This document shows positions 15,810 through 25,352 of a stretch of DNA of 34,454 nt, piece by piece. A model generated the notes under the pieces. That model was not told the origin of the DNA. It did no database searches and was given only the letters and a program-made list of their open reading frames with translations. How positions within the stretch are numbered: the stretch's first letter is position 1; the number at the start of each line of letters is the position of its first letter. Source of the DNA: Gammaproteobacteria bacterium (GTDB taxonomy: Bacteria; Pseudomonadota; Gammaproteobacteria; GCF-002020875); NCBI GenBank assembly GCA_013349825.1, contig DUYW01000017.1:1-34454 (forward strand), given 5' to 3'. The position numbers and the translations under genes were made by a program.

Positions 15810-16826
15810 ATGGATGCCATATTTCTTCAGTTGTTGAACGGTCTGGATAAGGGGGGAGCATACGCACTGATTGCCCTGGGTCTGACACTGGTATTTGGAA
15901 CACTGGGCGTGGTCAACTTTGCCCACGGTGCCCTCTTTATGCTCGGTGCCTTCTGTGCTGTCACTTTTCAAAAGATATTGACGCTCTCGGTTAAGGTACG
16001 AGACACCAGTATCACCTTCTTCGAGGCCTATAAAGAGCAGCCTTATCTGGAGATCTGGTTTGGTGACACAGGAACCGCCATCATTGACTGGGCTGTTCCT
16101 TTATCTATAGTATTAACTATACCCACTATGTTATTGATTGGACTCGCAATGGAGCGAGGCCTTATCAAACATTTTTACAAGCGCACCCATGCTGAACAGA
16201 TTCTCGTCACCTTTGGCCTCGCCATTGTATTGCAGGAGATTGTTCGCCACTTCTTTGGTGCCAACCCTATTCCAACCCCCGCCCCTGATATCGTTTCAGG
16301 AAGTGCCCCAATCGGTGCCTGGCTCGGGTTAAGTGAAAATCTGGTCTATCCCTGGTGGCGTATTATCTACCTCTCCTTCTCTCTAACCATTATCGTTTCT
16401 GTATTTGCCTTTCTCCAGCTCACCACCTTTGGGATGGTAGTTCGTGCCGGTATGCAGGACAGAGAGATGGTCGCCATGCTCGGTATCAATGTGGAACGAA
16501 AATTCACCATTGTCTTTGGTATGGCCGCTGTCGTGGCCGGCCTTGCCGGAATGATGTATGCACCGATCCTGCCACCTGACTACCATATGGGGATGGATTT
16601 TCTGGTTCTCTCCTTCGTGGTTGTTGTTGTTGGGGGTATGGGTTCGCTGCCCGGCGCAGTGGCTGCCGGTTTCCTGCTCGGCATTCTACAGTCCTTTGCC
16701 TCAATGAATGAGATCAAATCAATCCTTCCCGGCATTGACCAGATCATCATCTATCTGGTAGCAGTGGTTATTCTGTTAACCCGTCCCCGCGGATTGATGG
16801 GACGTAAAGGCGTAATGGAGGACTAA
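15810..16826 (+). CDS. ABC transporter permease, LivH family
   Basis: From ATG 15810 the protein has 338 residues and about eight membrane helices. A TTG 18 bases upstream is possible, but the ATG before DAIFLQLLNG is preferred. The GLTLVFGTLGVVNFAHGA segment near residues 28-45 is typical of LivH, and REMVAMLGINVERKFTIVF near 218-236 is the cytoplasmic coupling helix that contacts the ATPase. With LivM it forms the transmembrane channel of a branched-chain amino acid/amide-type importer. A ~40-residue insertion at about 60-100 is longer than in textbook LivH. livM follows after 3 bp. Confidence 0.92.
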   Translation: MDAIFLQLLNGLDKGGAYALIALGLTLVFGTLGVVNFAHGALFMLGAFCAVTFQKILTLSVKVRDTSITFFEAYKEQPYLEIWFGDTGTAIIDWAVPLSIVLTIPTMLLIGLAMERGLIKHFYKRTHAEQILVTFGLAIVLQEIVRHFFGANPIPTPAPDIVSGSAPIGAWLGLSENLVYPWWRIIYLSFSLTIIVSVFAFLQLTTFGMVVRAGMQDREMVAMLGINVERKFTIVFGMAAVVAGLAGMMYAPILPPDYHMGMDFLVLSFVVVVVGGMGSLPGAVAAGFLLGILQSFASMNEIKSILPGIDQIIIYLVAVVILLTRPRGLMGRKGVMED

Positions 16827-16829
16827 CCG

Positions 16830-17945
16830 ATGAACTTTTCTGAAACACGTAGTGACCTGACCCTGATGCTGATCTTCTCGGCGGTAGTACTGACGATGCC
16901 GTTGTGGCTGGCTCCTATTGGAGCCGGATACCCTGATCTGCTGCAGAAATTTGCAATCTTCGGCATCTTTGCCATCGGCTACAACATCCTGTTCGGACTC
17001 ACCGGCTACCTCTCTTTTGGCCATGCGGCCTTTCTGGGAATTGGCTCTTACACGGCAGTCTGGTCTTTTAAACTATTGACGATGAATGTGCTCCCCGCAA
17101 TTTTCTTCGCCATCATCATGACGGGACTGTTTGCGGCACTGATTGGCTTTATCTCACTGCGCCGTTCCGGTATCTATTTCTCGATCCTGACGCTGGCGTT
17201 TGCACAGATGAGTTATAACCTCGCCTATTCGGTACTCACACCAATCACCAATGGTGAGACCGGACTACAATTGACGCTGCAAGATGCCCGAATTCTCGAT
17301 GGCCCGGCAGGCGCAGGATTGCCCTCTACAGAGCTGTTTGGTATCTCCATGAGCGGCTACTCCGGCTTCTACTTCTGTGCTGTAGTACTGATCATCGCCT
17401 TCTTCTTCTCGTTGAAGATCTTCCGTTCCCCCTTTGGTATGAAGCTACAAGCAATCAAGTCTAACCAGACACGGATGAAATATACCGGCTACAACACACG
17501 CCCCTACCTGATGACCGCCTTTATCATCTCCGGTATGTATGCTGGGTTGGCAGGTGCGCTGATGGCCGTCACCGACCCACTCGCAGGTGCAGAACGCATG
17601 CAATGGACAGCTTCCGGTGAGGTGGTACTGATGACCATCCTAGGAGGCGTTGGCACCCTGTTTGGTCCACTGCTTGGGGTTGGCATCATTAAGTACTTTG
17701 AGAATATCTTTTCGGCCATCAATGAAGAGGCTCTCCACAGTTTCTTCTCCTTTCTTCCCGGTTTTCTGGAGAACCTTCTGGTTGCCATCACCTCTCCATT
17801 TGTGGGTGAAGGGTGGCATCTGACACTGGGTGTACTCTTTATGGTGATCGTAATCTTCCTCCCCGGTGGCATTATGGAGGGGATAGACCGAATCAAGAAA
17901 CGCTACAGGAACCAGGGTACCAAGACCACCCCGGAAAAGGAGTAG
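16830..17945 (+). CDS. ABC transporter permease, LivM family
   Basis: A 371-residue polytopic protein. The [25 protein letters not shown] region (about residues 50-74) is the LivM hallmark, and [23 protein letters not shown] near 200-222 is the coupling helix. It ends with a basic cytoplasmic tail (RIKKRYRNQ). GGAGG immediately upstream gives a strong ribosome-binding site. It pairs with LivH in the importer. The gene is in a tight operon: 3 bp after livH and 4 bp before livG. Confidence 0.92.
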   Translation: MNFSETRSDLTLMLIFSAVVLTMPLWLAPIGAGYPDLLQKFAIFGIFAIGYNILFGLTGYLSFGHAAFLGIGSYTAVWSFKLLTMNVLPAIFFAIIMTGLFAALIGFISLRRSGIYFSILTLAFAQMSYNLAYSVLTPITNGETGLQLTLQDARILDGPAGAGLPSTELFGISMSGYSGFYFCAVVLIIAFFFSLKIFRSPFGMKLQAIKSNQTRMKYTGYNTRPYLMTAFIISGMYAGLAGALMAVTDPLAGAERMQWTASGEVVLMTILGGVGTLFGPLLGVGIIKYFENIFSAINEEALHSFFSFLPGFLENLLVAITSPFVGEGWHLTLGVLFMVIVIFLPGGIMEGIDRIKKRYRNQGTKTTPEKE

Positions 17946-17949
17946 CCCG

Positions 17950-18714
17950 ATGAGTAATCTTGTATTGAATATTAAGGGTGTCAACAAGACTTTCGGAGGT
18001 CTCCAGGCACTTAACGATGTTAATCTGGAAATTGAAGAGGGTAAGGTTCATGCCATTATCGGCCCCAATGGGGCGGGCAAGTCAACCCTTCTCAACTGCT
18101 GTATCGGACGCTTGATACCTGATACAGGCACAGTAACCTTCGACGGAAAAAACATCATCGGCAAAGAGGCCCATGAGATTAATCAGATGGGTATGGTTCG
18201 TGTATTTCAGACCCCGGAGATCTTCCCGGACCTGAGCCTGCTGGAAAACGTAATGATTCCTGCCTTTGCCAAACGAGATGGTTCCTATAACTTCAGCATG
18301 TTCAAGGCCGCCTCGGATGAGCAGGAGATTATTGACGAAGCTGAGAAAATGCTCAATGATCTAGGTATTGAAGGGGACCATATTCACAGCAATGCCGGCA
18401 GCATGTCACGTGGAGACAAACGCCGACTTGAGTTGGTGATGTGCCTGATACAACACCCTCGCCTACTACTGTTGGATGAACCAACAGCAGGCATGGCACG
18501 TCATGACACCAACCGTACCATTGAGCTGTTGCAAAAGATCAAGGAAAGTGGAATGACCAAAATTATTATTGAGCATGACATGCATGTCGTCTTCAGTGTT
18601 GCGGACACGATCTCCGTATTGGCACAAGGGGCAATCATCGCATCCGGGACACCCGATGAGATACGCGGAAACCCGGTTGTTCAAGAGGCCTATTTGGGTG
18701 GAGCACATCTATGA
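17950..18714 (+). CDS. ABC transporter ATPase, LivG family
   Basis: A 254-residue ATPase with Walker A GPNGAGKST (~38-46), Q-loop in VRVFQTPEIF, a signature segment reading SMSRGDKRRLEL in place of the LSGGQ consensus (degenerate SRGDK forms occur in LivG-like proteins), Walker B LLLLDEPTAGM and switch His in IIEHDMHVV. The C-terminal GNPVVQEAYLGG is the LivG ending. It powers the importer as one half of the LivG/LivF heterodimer. Its stop overlaps the livF start by ATGA. Confidence 0.93.
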   Translation: MSNLVLNIKGVNKTFGGLQALNDVNLEIEEGKVHAIIGPNGAGKSTLLNCCIGRLIPDTGTVTFDGKNIIGKEAHEINQMGMVRVFQTPEIFPDLSLLENVMIPAFAKRDGSYNFSMFKAASDEQEIIDEAEKMLNDLGIEGDHIHSNAGSMSRGDKRRLELVMCLIQHPRLLLLDEPTAGMARHDTNRTIELLQKIKESGMTKIIIEHDMHVVFSVADTISVLAQGAIIASGTPDEIRGNPVVQEAYLGGAHL

Positions 18715-19478
18715 GTACAGAAAACAGACCACATGCCCCAGGTACACCGGCAATTCAGCGCACCGGTTCTGCCCCTGCATTTTTCTCCTGCTGGGACCTT
18801 CACTCTTACTATGGTGAGAGTTATATAGTTCAGGGGGTTAACTTTGATATTCGTGAAGGTGAAATTGTTGCCCTGCTTGGTCGTAATGGTGCAGGCAAGA
18901 CCTCGACCCTGCGCTCTATCGCCCGTGCTACTGAGCCCGAAATGCGTCATGGAGAGATCTGGCTGGACCATAAGCCTCTTCACAACATGAAGGCCTATGA
19001 GGCGGCACAATTAGGCGTCTCCCTGGTGCCCGAGGATCGCTGTATCATTGCAGGGTTAACGGTAGAGGAAAACCTTGAACTTGCACAGATTGAGGGCCCT
19101 ATTGGCTGGTCTCTGGAGCGTATCTATGAGTCTTTCCCCCGCCTGGGTGAACGTCGTACCCAGGATGGTGTCACCCTCTCAGGTGGTGAACAGCAGATGC
19201 TGGCTGTAGCCCGTGCATTGGCACGCGACATCAAACTACTATTACTGGACGAACCTTATGAGGGGCTGGCACCCGTAATCGTACAGGAGATTGAGCGCAT
19301 CCTGGAGAGTATCAAGTCCCTCGGTATTACTACAGTCATCGTGGAACAGAATGCAATCGCAGCACTTCATCTGGCAGACCGCGCACTCATTCTGGATATG
19401 GGGCAAATTGTGTTTGACGGCACGGCTCAAGAGGTACTGGACAACGAGGAGCTACGCCAGCAATATTTGGCGATCTGA
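18711..19478 (+). CDS. ABC transporter ATPase, LivF family
   Basis: A 255-residue ATPase with Walker A GRNGAGKTS, canonical signature LSGGEQQML, Walker B LLLLDEPYEGLAP and switch EQNA. Compared with typical LivF (~235 residues) it has ~25 extra N-terminal residues rich in Pro, Thr and Arg before the first strand, so the true start could be internal, although the ATGA overlap with livG supports the annotated one. It is the second ATPase of the importer. The 335-bp gap to acs follows. Confidence 0.93.
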   Translation: MSTENRPHAPGTPAIQRTGSAPAFFSCWDLHSYYGESYIVQGVNFDIREGEIVALLGRNGAGKTSTLRSIARATEPEMRHGEIWLDHKPLHNMKAYEAAQLGVSLVPEDRCIIAGLTVEENLELAQIEGPIGWSLERIYESFPRLGERRTQDGVTLSGGEQQMLAVARALARDIKLLLLDEPYEGLAPVIVQEIERILESIKSLGITTVIVEQNAIAALHLADRALILDMGQIVFDGTAQEVLDNEELRQQYLAI

Positions 19479-19591
19479 CCTCAGATTCAAATCAGCCTGA
19501 AGCCATTCGGTACTCCCCAGCACTCCGGCAAGCCAAGATTATTAAGATAATCGTATAGTTTGTAAGATTCGTTGTATACACTCTACCCTAA

Positions 19592-19749
19592 GGAGCCCCT
19601 GAATCAGTGATGTGTAAATGCCGAACGCCCATAGTGCCCAATATCTTCGTTGAAAACCTTGCGGATAGCCTGCTATTGGCTGCAATTATCACCTTGATCT
19701 TGGACTCTATGGAGATAACTCAAATTACCCAGACTTATTCAGAGGTTCC
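19592..19749. mobile_element. MITE-like element containing dispersed repeat, copy 2
   Basis: The left end GGAGCCCCTGAATCAGT resembles the reverse complement of the right end, GGAACCTCTGAATAAGT (about 14 of 17 positions). The right 76 bp (19674-19749) match 104-179. The element is about 158 bp long without a gene. It is flanked by CTAA on the left and CGAA on the right, so a target duplication is not clear. Confidence 0.55.
19674..19749 (+). repeat. Dispersed 76-bp repeat, copy 2
   Basis: About 67 of 76 positions are identical to 104-179 with no gaps. In both copies a frame reads AAI..LILDSM/TM...QITQT.SEVP, so the segment may be the eroded 3' end of a transposase-related element; that is inference. 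Confidence 0.75.
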
Positions 19750-19813
19750 CGAACAATCATAGCCAGCAGAACTTTATACTTGAACCCATAATGACGCAGG
19801 AGGACCGAACGTC

Positions 19814-21754
19814 ATGAGTGATGAAAAAATCTATCCTATTGATGAGGCCTTTGCTGCCCAATCTAACATTACTGAAGCACAATACAATGAGATGTATCAA
19901 CGCTCGGTTGATGATCCAGAATCTTTCTGGGAAGAGCAGGCCAACAAATATCTATCCTGGTTCAAACCCTGGGATACCACACTGGACTGGAGCTTCAAGG
20001 ATGATATTCGTATCAACTGGTTTAAAGGTGGCAAGCTCAACGCATCCTACAACTGTCTGGACCGCCATTTAGAGGAGCGTGGAGATCAGGTTGCCATCAT
20101 CTGGGAAGGCGATGATCCCAATGAAGATCGCAAAATTACCTATACCGAACTCCATGCCGAGGTTAGCCAGTTCGCCAACGTGCTCAAGTCTCGGGGTGTC
20201 AAAAAAGGAGATCGGGTCTCCATCTACATGCCAATGATCCCGGAAGCTGCGGTTGCCATGCTCGCCTGTACCCGAATCGGTGCCATGCATTCGGTGGTCT
20301 TTGGTGGCTTCTCCTCTGACGCACTGCGTGACCGAATTCAGGATTCTGATTGCCAGGTTGTCATCACTGCTGACCAGAGCGTACGGGGTGGTAAACGTGT
20401 TCCACTCAAGAGTAATGCAGATCAGGCAATGGCCGCCTGTCCCAACGTACACACCTGTCTGGTTGTGAAACGTGGTGGCGATCCGGTTGAGTGGAATGAT
20501 GAGCGTGATATCTGGTACCACGATGCGATGGCGGATGCCTCAACCGACTGCCCTCCTGAGGAGATGGATGCCGAAGATCCCATGTTCATCCTCTACACCT
20601 CCGGGTCGACAGGAAAACCAAAAGGGGTGCAGCACACCACAGGGGGCTACATGCTCCACGCTGCAATCACCCATAAGCTCGCCTTTGATTACAAAGATGG
20701 AGAGAACTACTGGTGTACAGCCGATGTGGGCTGGGTAACGGGACACACCTACATCCTCTATGGTCCACTGGCCAACGGTGCAACCACAATCATGTTTGAA
20801 GGTATCCCGACCTACCCCACCGTATCCCGCTTCTGGGAAGTTTGTGATAAACACAATGTTGCCACCTTCTATACCGCACCGACAGCTATACGTGCGCTGA
20901 TGTCTGCCGGTGATGATCCCGTAAAGAAAACCTCCAGAAAGTCACTGCGTCTTCTCGGTACCGTCGGAGAACCCATCAACCCCGAGGCCTGGGAGTGGTA
21001 TTACAAAGTAGTCGGAGACAGCCGCTGTCCGGTTGTCGATACCTGGTGGCAGACCGAGACCGGAGGTCATATGATCACCCCGCTGCCTGGTGCCCACCCG
21101 TTGAAACCCGGCTCAGCCAGCCGCCCTTTCCTGGGTGTGCAACCCATCCTGTTAGATGATCAAGGCAACGAGCTTGAAGGCGCCATCTCTGGAAACCTGG
21201 CGATCAAGTTCCCATGGCCCGGCATGATGCGCACCATCTATGGTGACCATAAGCGCTTTGGTGAGACCTACTTCAGCATGTACCCCGGTTACTACTTCAC
21301 CGGTGATGGCGCGCGTCGTGATGAAGATAACTACTGGTGGATTACCGGACGTGTCGATGATGTACTGAATGTGTCCGGTCACCGTCTGGGGACCGCAGAG
21401 ATTGAGTCTGCACTGGTACTACACGACCTGGTTGCAGAATCTGCCGTAGTGGGCTATCCACACGAGATTACCGGTCAGGGCATCTACGCCTTTGTCACCT
21501 TGATGCAGGGTACAGAAGCAACCGATGAGCTGAAACGCGAACTGGTTGCACAGGTGCGTAAAGAGATCGGTCCAATTGCCAAAGTCAACCTGATCCAGTG
21601 GGCACCCGGCCTTCCCAAGACTCGCTCTGGAAAGATCATGCGCCGCATCCTGCGCAAAGTAGCCGCTAATGAGTTGGATAGCCTGGGGGATACCTCAACA
21701 TTGGCTGATCCATCTGTGGTTGAAGAGCTGATTGAAAACCGGATGAACCGGTAA
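19814..21754 (+). CDS. acs: Acetyl-CoA synthetase (AMP-forming)
   Basis: The 646-residue enzyme shows the full set of ANL-superfamily motifs: the P-loop [11 protein letters not shown] (~258-268), acetate-pocket region TWWQTETGG (~405-413), [17 protein letters not shown], the hinge [13 protein letters not shown] and the catalytic [11 protein letters not shown] with Lys607, the residue acetylated in Acs regulation. It converts acetate, ATP and CoA to acetyl-CoA in the cytosol. AGGAGG at 19798-19803 supports the start. Lying after the importer, it probably activates the imported acid. Propionate is an alternative substrate that cannot be excluded by eye, but length and motifs fit Acs best. Confidence 0.95.
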   Translation: MSDEKIYPIDEAFAAQSNITEAQYNEMYQRSVDDPESFWEEQANKYLSWFKPWDTTLDWSFKDDIRINWFKGGKLNASYNCLDRHLEERGDQVAIIWEGDDPNEDRKITYTELHAEVSQFANVLKSRGVKKGDRVSIYMPMIPEAAVAMLACTRIGAMHSVVFGGFSSDALRDRIQDSDCQVVITADQSVRGGKRVPLKSNADQAMAACPNVHTCLVVKRGGDPVEWNDERDIWYHDAMADASTDCPPEEMDAEDPMFILYTSGSTGKPKGVQHTTGGYMLHAAITHKLAFDYKDGENYWCTADVGWVTGHTYILYGPLANGATTIMFEGIPTYPTVSRFWEVCDKHNVATFYTAPTAIRALMSAGDDPVKKTSRKSLRLLGTVGEPINPEAWEWYYKVVGDSRCPVVDTWWQTETGGHMITPLPGAHPLKPGSASRPFLGVQPILLDDQGNELEGAISGNLAIKFPWPGMMRTIYGDHKRFGETYFSMYPGYYFTGDGARRDEDNYWWITGRVDDVLNVSGHRLGTAEIESALVLHDLVAESAVVGYPHEITGQGIYAFVTLMQGTEATDELKRELVAQVRKEIGPIAKVNLIQWAPGLPKTRSGKIMRRILRKVAANELDSLGDTSTLADPSVVEELIENRMNR

Positions 21755-21775
21755 AAAGCCCCCTTGCGCGACGAG

Positions 21776-21812
21776 ATGCCAAGAAGAGATCTATACAACA
21801 ACTTCTTGGTGT
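21776..21812 (+). terminator. Hairpin after acs, probable terminator
   Basis: An 8-bp perfect stem (CCAAGAAG 21779-21786 with CTTCTTGG 21802-21809), extendable by G-U pairs, with a 15-base loop. A U-rich but interrupted tail (GTCTTTGCGCTTTT) follows. It lies 22 bp after the acs stop and separates acs from pyc. The loose tail keeps confidence moderate. Confidence 0.45.
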
Positions 21813-21871
21813 CTTTGCGCTTTTGCATGATATAAGCTGTTTTGACTTTACGCTATCAGGAGCACAACCTT

Positions 21872-24800
21872 ATGAGTCACCCTATCCAAAAACTCCTTGT
21901 CGCCAATCGTGGTGAGATTGCTATCCGGGTATTGCGTGCAGCTTCTGAACTCAACATAAAAACAGTCTCGGTTTTCACCCATGAAGACCGCTTCTCCCCT
22001 CACCGATACAAGGCCGACGAGGCCTACCAGATTGGAGAGGATGATGATCCACTACGCCCCTATCTCAATATTGAATGCATCATTGAGATTGCTAAGAAGA
22101 ATGATGTCGAGGCGATCCATCCGGGCTATGGCTTTCTATCCGAAAATGTAGCCTTTGCACGCCGCTGCCGGGAGGAAGGTATTATCTTTATCGGCCCGAC
22201 TCCAGAGAGCATGGAGGCTCTGGGAGACAAAATCGCAGCAAAGCAGAATGCAGTTGCAGCCGGTCTGCCGATCATCAAGAACAGCCGTGAACCACTCGAT
22301 AGTTATGAAATTGCCCGACAGGAGGCCGAACATATTGGCTTTCCGGTGATGCTTAAGGCAGCCTCCGGTGGTGGTGGTCGTGGCATGCGTGTCATCCGCT
22401 CTATCGATGAGTTGGAGACCGCCTTTAACGACGCCAAAAGTGAGGCCGGTAAGGCATTTGGTGACGATACAGTCTTTCTTGAGAAGTACATCGACGCCCC
22501 TAAACATATCGAGGTTCAGATACTGGGGGATCAGCACGGTAACCTGGTCCACCTGTTTGAGCGCGACTGTTCGGTACAGCGGCGCTTTCAGAAAGTAGTG
22601 GAGATTGCACCCAGTATCACCCTGACAGAGAAGACCCGTGACCAACTTCACCACTATGCACTGGATATTGCACGCCATGTTGATTATGTAAATGCCGGTA
22701 CCGTCGAATTCCTGGTCGATGATGATGAGAACATCTACTTTATCGAGGTCAACCCAAGGGTTCAGGTGGAGCACACCATCACCGAAGAGGTGACTGGAAT
22801 CGACATCGTTCGTAGCCAGATATTTATTGCCAGTGGCTTCAGGCTGGATAGTGAAGAGATCAACATCACCTCACAGCAGATGATTGAGTGCCGTGGTTAT
22901 GCTATTCAGTGCAGAATCACCACAGAAGACCCCGAAAACAATTTCCAGCCAGACTTTGGCCGCCTCATCGCCTACCGGAGTGCCGGAGGCTTTGGTATTC
23001 GCCTGGATGTGGGAGCAGCCTACCCCGGTGCCCGGATCTCCCCATTCTTTGACTCTATGCTGGTCAAGGTATCCTCATGGGGACGCACCTTCCCTGGAGC
23101 TATCCAACGCATCAACCGCGCACTGCGTGAATTCCGTATTCGTGGCGTCAAGACCAATATCGGTTTTCTGGAGAATGTGCTTGCCAATGAGACCTTTTCC
23201 AGTGGTCAGGCAACGGTCACCTTTATTGATACCCACCCTGAACTGTTTGAGATCCACTCTCCATTTGATCGTGCCACCAAAACGCTGAACTATCTGGCCA
23301 ACGTATCCGTCAATGGCAATACCGATGTCAAGGTGTGTGACCGGCAGCAGCCGTTCCGTAAACCACTGATCCCCAAATTTGACCGCTTCGCTGACCCCCC
23401 ATCGGGGACCAAAAACCTACTGGATGAGATGGGCCCGGAAAAGTTTGTCGACTGGATCAAGAGTCAGAAACATATTCTCTATACTGACACCACCATGCGA
23501 GATGCACACCAGTCACTGCTGGCAACCCGTGTACGTACCCGCGATATGCTTAAAGTTGCTGAAGGTTATGCAAAGAGCCACCCTCAACTATTCTCTCTGG
23601 AGCTTTGGGGAGGGGCCACCTTTGATGTCTCCATGCGCTTTCTCCATGAGTGTCCCTGGGAGCGTCTCAAGAAGCTACGGGCTGCAATTCCCAACATCCT
23701 CTTTCAGATGCTGTTCCGTGGCTCCAATGCCGTGGGATACAAGGCCTACCCAGATAATCTGATTGAAAAATTTATAATCGAATCGTGGCAGAACGGCATC
23801 GATGTATTCCGCATCTTTGACTCTCTAAACTGGATTGAGGGGATGAAACAGTCGATCCGGGTGGTACGCAATCAGACCGGCGGTCTTGCAGAGGCGACCA
23901 TCTGTTATACCGGAGATGTACTCAACACCGATCCCTCGAATCGCTACAACATGCAGTACTACCTTGATCTGGCAAAACAGTTAGAGGATGCCGGGGCCCA
24001 TACCATCGCCCTGAAAGATATGGCCGGACTGCTAAAACCATACGCTGCACAAGAGTTGATTCCAGCACTGAAAGAGGCGATTGATCTCCCCATCCACCTC
24101 CACACCCACGATACCGCCGGTGTGCAGTCAGCCACCCTGCTCAAGGCCATTGAGGCCGATGTTGATATCATCGATACCAGCCTCAGCTCTATGTCCGGGC
24201 TCACATCACAACCCAACCTCAACTCAATGGTTGCGATCATGCAGGGACACCAGCGTGAACAGCCGTTTGATCTCCACAGTCTCAACCAGTACGCCAACTA
24301 CTGGGAGGATGTACGGGAGTACTACTACCCCTTTGAGTCAGGCCTCAAGGCAAGCACTGCAGAGGTCTATGACCACGAGATTCCCGGTGGGCAATACTCC
24401 AATTTGCGTCCCCAGGCAATTGCACTTGGGCTGGAGCACAAATTTAACGAAATCAAGAAACACTATTCAATTGTTAACAATATGTTTGGTGATATAGTTA
24501 AAGTCACTCCATCCTCTAAAGTTGTGGGTGATATGGCGCTGTTTATGGTCTCGAATGGTCTCTCTGAGGCTGACATTATGGAGAAAGGAGAGACACTTGC
24601 CTTTCCCGACTCAGTCATCGAGATGTTCAAGGGTGACCTCGGGCAGATGGAAGGCGGTTTTCCTGAGGCACTCTCAAAGATTATTCTCAAGGGCGAAACA
24701 GCGATGAAGAAGCGCCCTAACGTCTATCTCGATCCCGTGGACTTTGAGGCAGAATTTGAACTTTTTCAACAGCAATTTGGTGGTGATCAACAGCTGACCA

Positions 24801-25321
24801 TGCAGGACTTTCTCTCCTACAAAATGTACCCCGATGTCTTCAGTGACTTCTATCAGCACAAACAGGAGTATGGTGAGATCTCCTATCTGCCAACCAGCGC
24901 ATTCTTCTATGGTCTCAAGCCTGATGAAGAGATTGCGGTAGAGATTGGCAAGGGTAAAGTCATCATTATTCGCCTGCTCTTTATCTCCGCACCGGGTGAA
25001 GATGGCATGCGAACCGTCTCTTTTGACCTCAATGGCCAGACCCGTACCGTGCGTATTCGTGACAACTCCGTGATCTCTAAAACGACAGTGAATCAGAAGG
25101 CCTCGGATGATCATGAAGTCGGTGCTCCGTTACAGGGAAAACTCTCAGAAATTCTGGTTCAGGATGGAGAATATGTAGCGAAAGGTGCTCCACTATTTGT
25201 GATTGAGGCGATGAAGATGGAGACCACGCTAACCGCCCCATTTGAGGGCACCGTGCGCAAGGTCCACCTGCAGGCAGGGGAGTTGGTTCAACAGGATGAT
25301 CTGATTATTGAGTTCAAATAA
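21872..25321 (+). CDS. pyc: Pyruvate carboxylase, single chain
   Basis: From ATG 21872 (AGGAG at 21858-21862) the protein has 1149 residues, normal for single-chain PYC. It comprises biotin carboxylase (1-~450, with ANRGEIAIRVLRA and the ATP-grasp loop GGGGRGM at ~163), the carboxyltransferase domain (~530-~990, TTMRDAHQSL at ~540, carboxylatable Lys715 in ALKDMAGL, metal ligands in HLHTHDTAG) and a C-terminal biotinyl domain with Lys1115 in EAMKMET. It makes oxaloacetate from pyruvate, bicarbonate and ATP. Family enzymes are commonly activated by acetyl-CoA, the product of the preceding acs gene. A TTG 30 bases upstream would extend the frame but has a poorer start. epmB follows at once. Confidence 0.95.
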   Translation: MSHPIQKLLVANRGEIAIRVLRAASELNIKTVSVFTHEDRFSPHRYKADEAYQIGEDDDPLRPYLNIECIIEIAKKNDVEAIHPGYGFLSENVAFARRCREEGIIFIGPTPESMEALGDKIAAKQNAVAAGLPIIKNSREPLDSYEIARQEAEHIGFPVMLKAASGGGGRGMRVIRSIDELETAFNDAKSEAGKAFGDDTVFLEKYIDAPKHIEVQILGDQHGNLVHLFERDCSVQRRFQKVVEIAPSITLTEKTRDQLHHYALDIARHVDYVNAGTVEFLVDDDENIYFIEVNPRVQVEHTITEEVTGIDIVRSQIFIASGFRLDSEEINITSQQMIECRGYAIQCRITTEDPENNFQPDFGRLIAYRSAGGFGIRLDVGAAYPGARISPFFDSMLVKVSSWGRTFPGAIQRINRALREFRIRGVKTNIGFLENVLANETFSSGQATVTFIDTHPELFEIHSPFDRATKTLNYLANVSVNGNTDVKVCDRQQPFRKPLIPKFDRFADPPSGTKNLLDEMGPEKFVDWIKSQKHILYTDTTMRDAHQSLLATRVRTRDMLKVAEGYAKSHPQLFSLELWGGATFDVSMRFLHECPWERLKKLRAAIPNILFQMLFRGSNAVGYKAYPDNLIEKFIIESWQNGIDVFRIFDSLNWIEGMKQSIRVVRNQTGGLAEATICYTGDVLNTDPSNRYNMQYYLDLAKQLEDAGAHTIALKDMAGLLKPYAAQELIPALKEAIDLPIHLHTHDTAGVQSATLLKAIEADVDIIDTSLSSMSGLTSQPNLNSMVAIMQGHQREQPFDLHSLNQYANYWEDVREYYYPFESGLKASTAEVYDHEIPGGQYSNLRPQAIALGLEHKFNEIKKHYSIVNNMFGDIVKVTPSSKVVGDMALFMVSNGLSEADIMEKGETLAFPDSVIEMFKGDLGQMEGGFPEALSKIILKGETAMKKRPNVYLDPVDFEAEFELFQQQFGGDQQLTMQDFLSYKMYPDVFSDFYQHKQEYGEISYLPTSAFFYGLKPDEEIAVEIGKGKVIIIRLLFISAPGEDGMRTVSFDLNGQTRTVRIRDNSVISKTTVNQKASDDHEVGAPLQGKLSEILVQDGEYVAKGAPLFVIEAMKMETTLTAPFEGTVRKVHLQAGELVQQDDLIIEFK

Positions 25322-25352
25322 GCACTCACCGGCCCCTCCCTTACCGCACTCT

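Larger units (their letters stand above)
19479..19813. other. Intergenic region between livF and acs
   Basis: No gene is visible in these 335 bp. It contains the inverted-repeat element at 19592-19749 and the acs leader with AGGAGG at 19798-19803. No TGTTAC/GTAACA pair and no sigma-54 promoter were found, so whether acs has its own promoter or is read from the liv operon cannot be told. Confidence 0.5.

Noticed and set aside
22136-22774. 212-codon minus-strand open frame inside pyc
   Set aside because: It lies wholly antisense to the biotin carboxylase domain of a well-supported gene, has a Cys/Ile-rich random composition and no recognisable domain.
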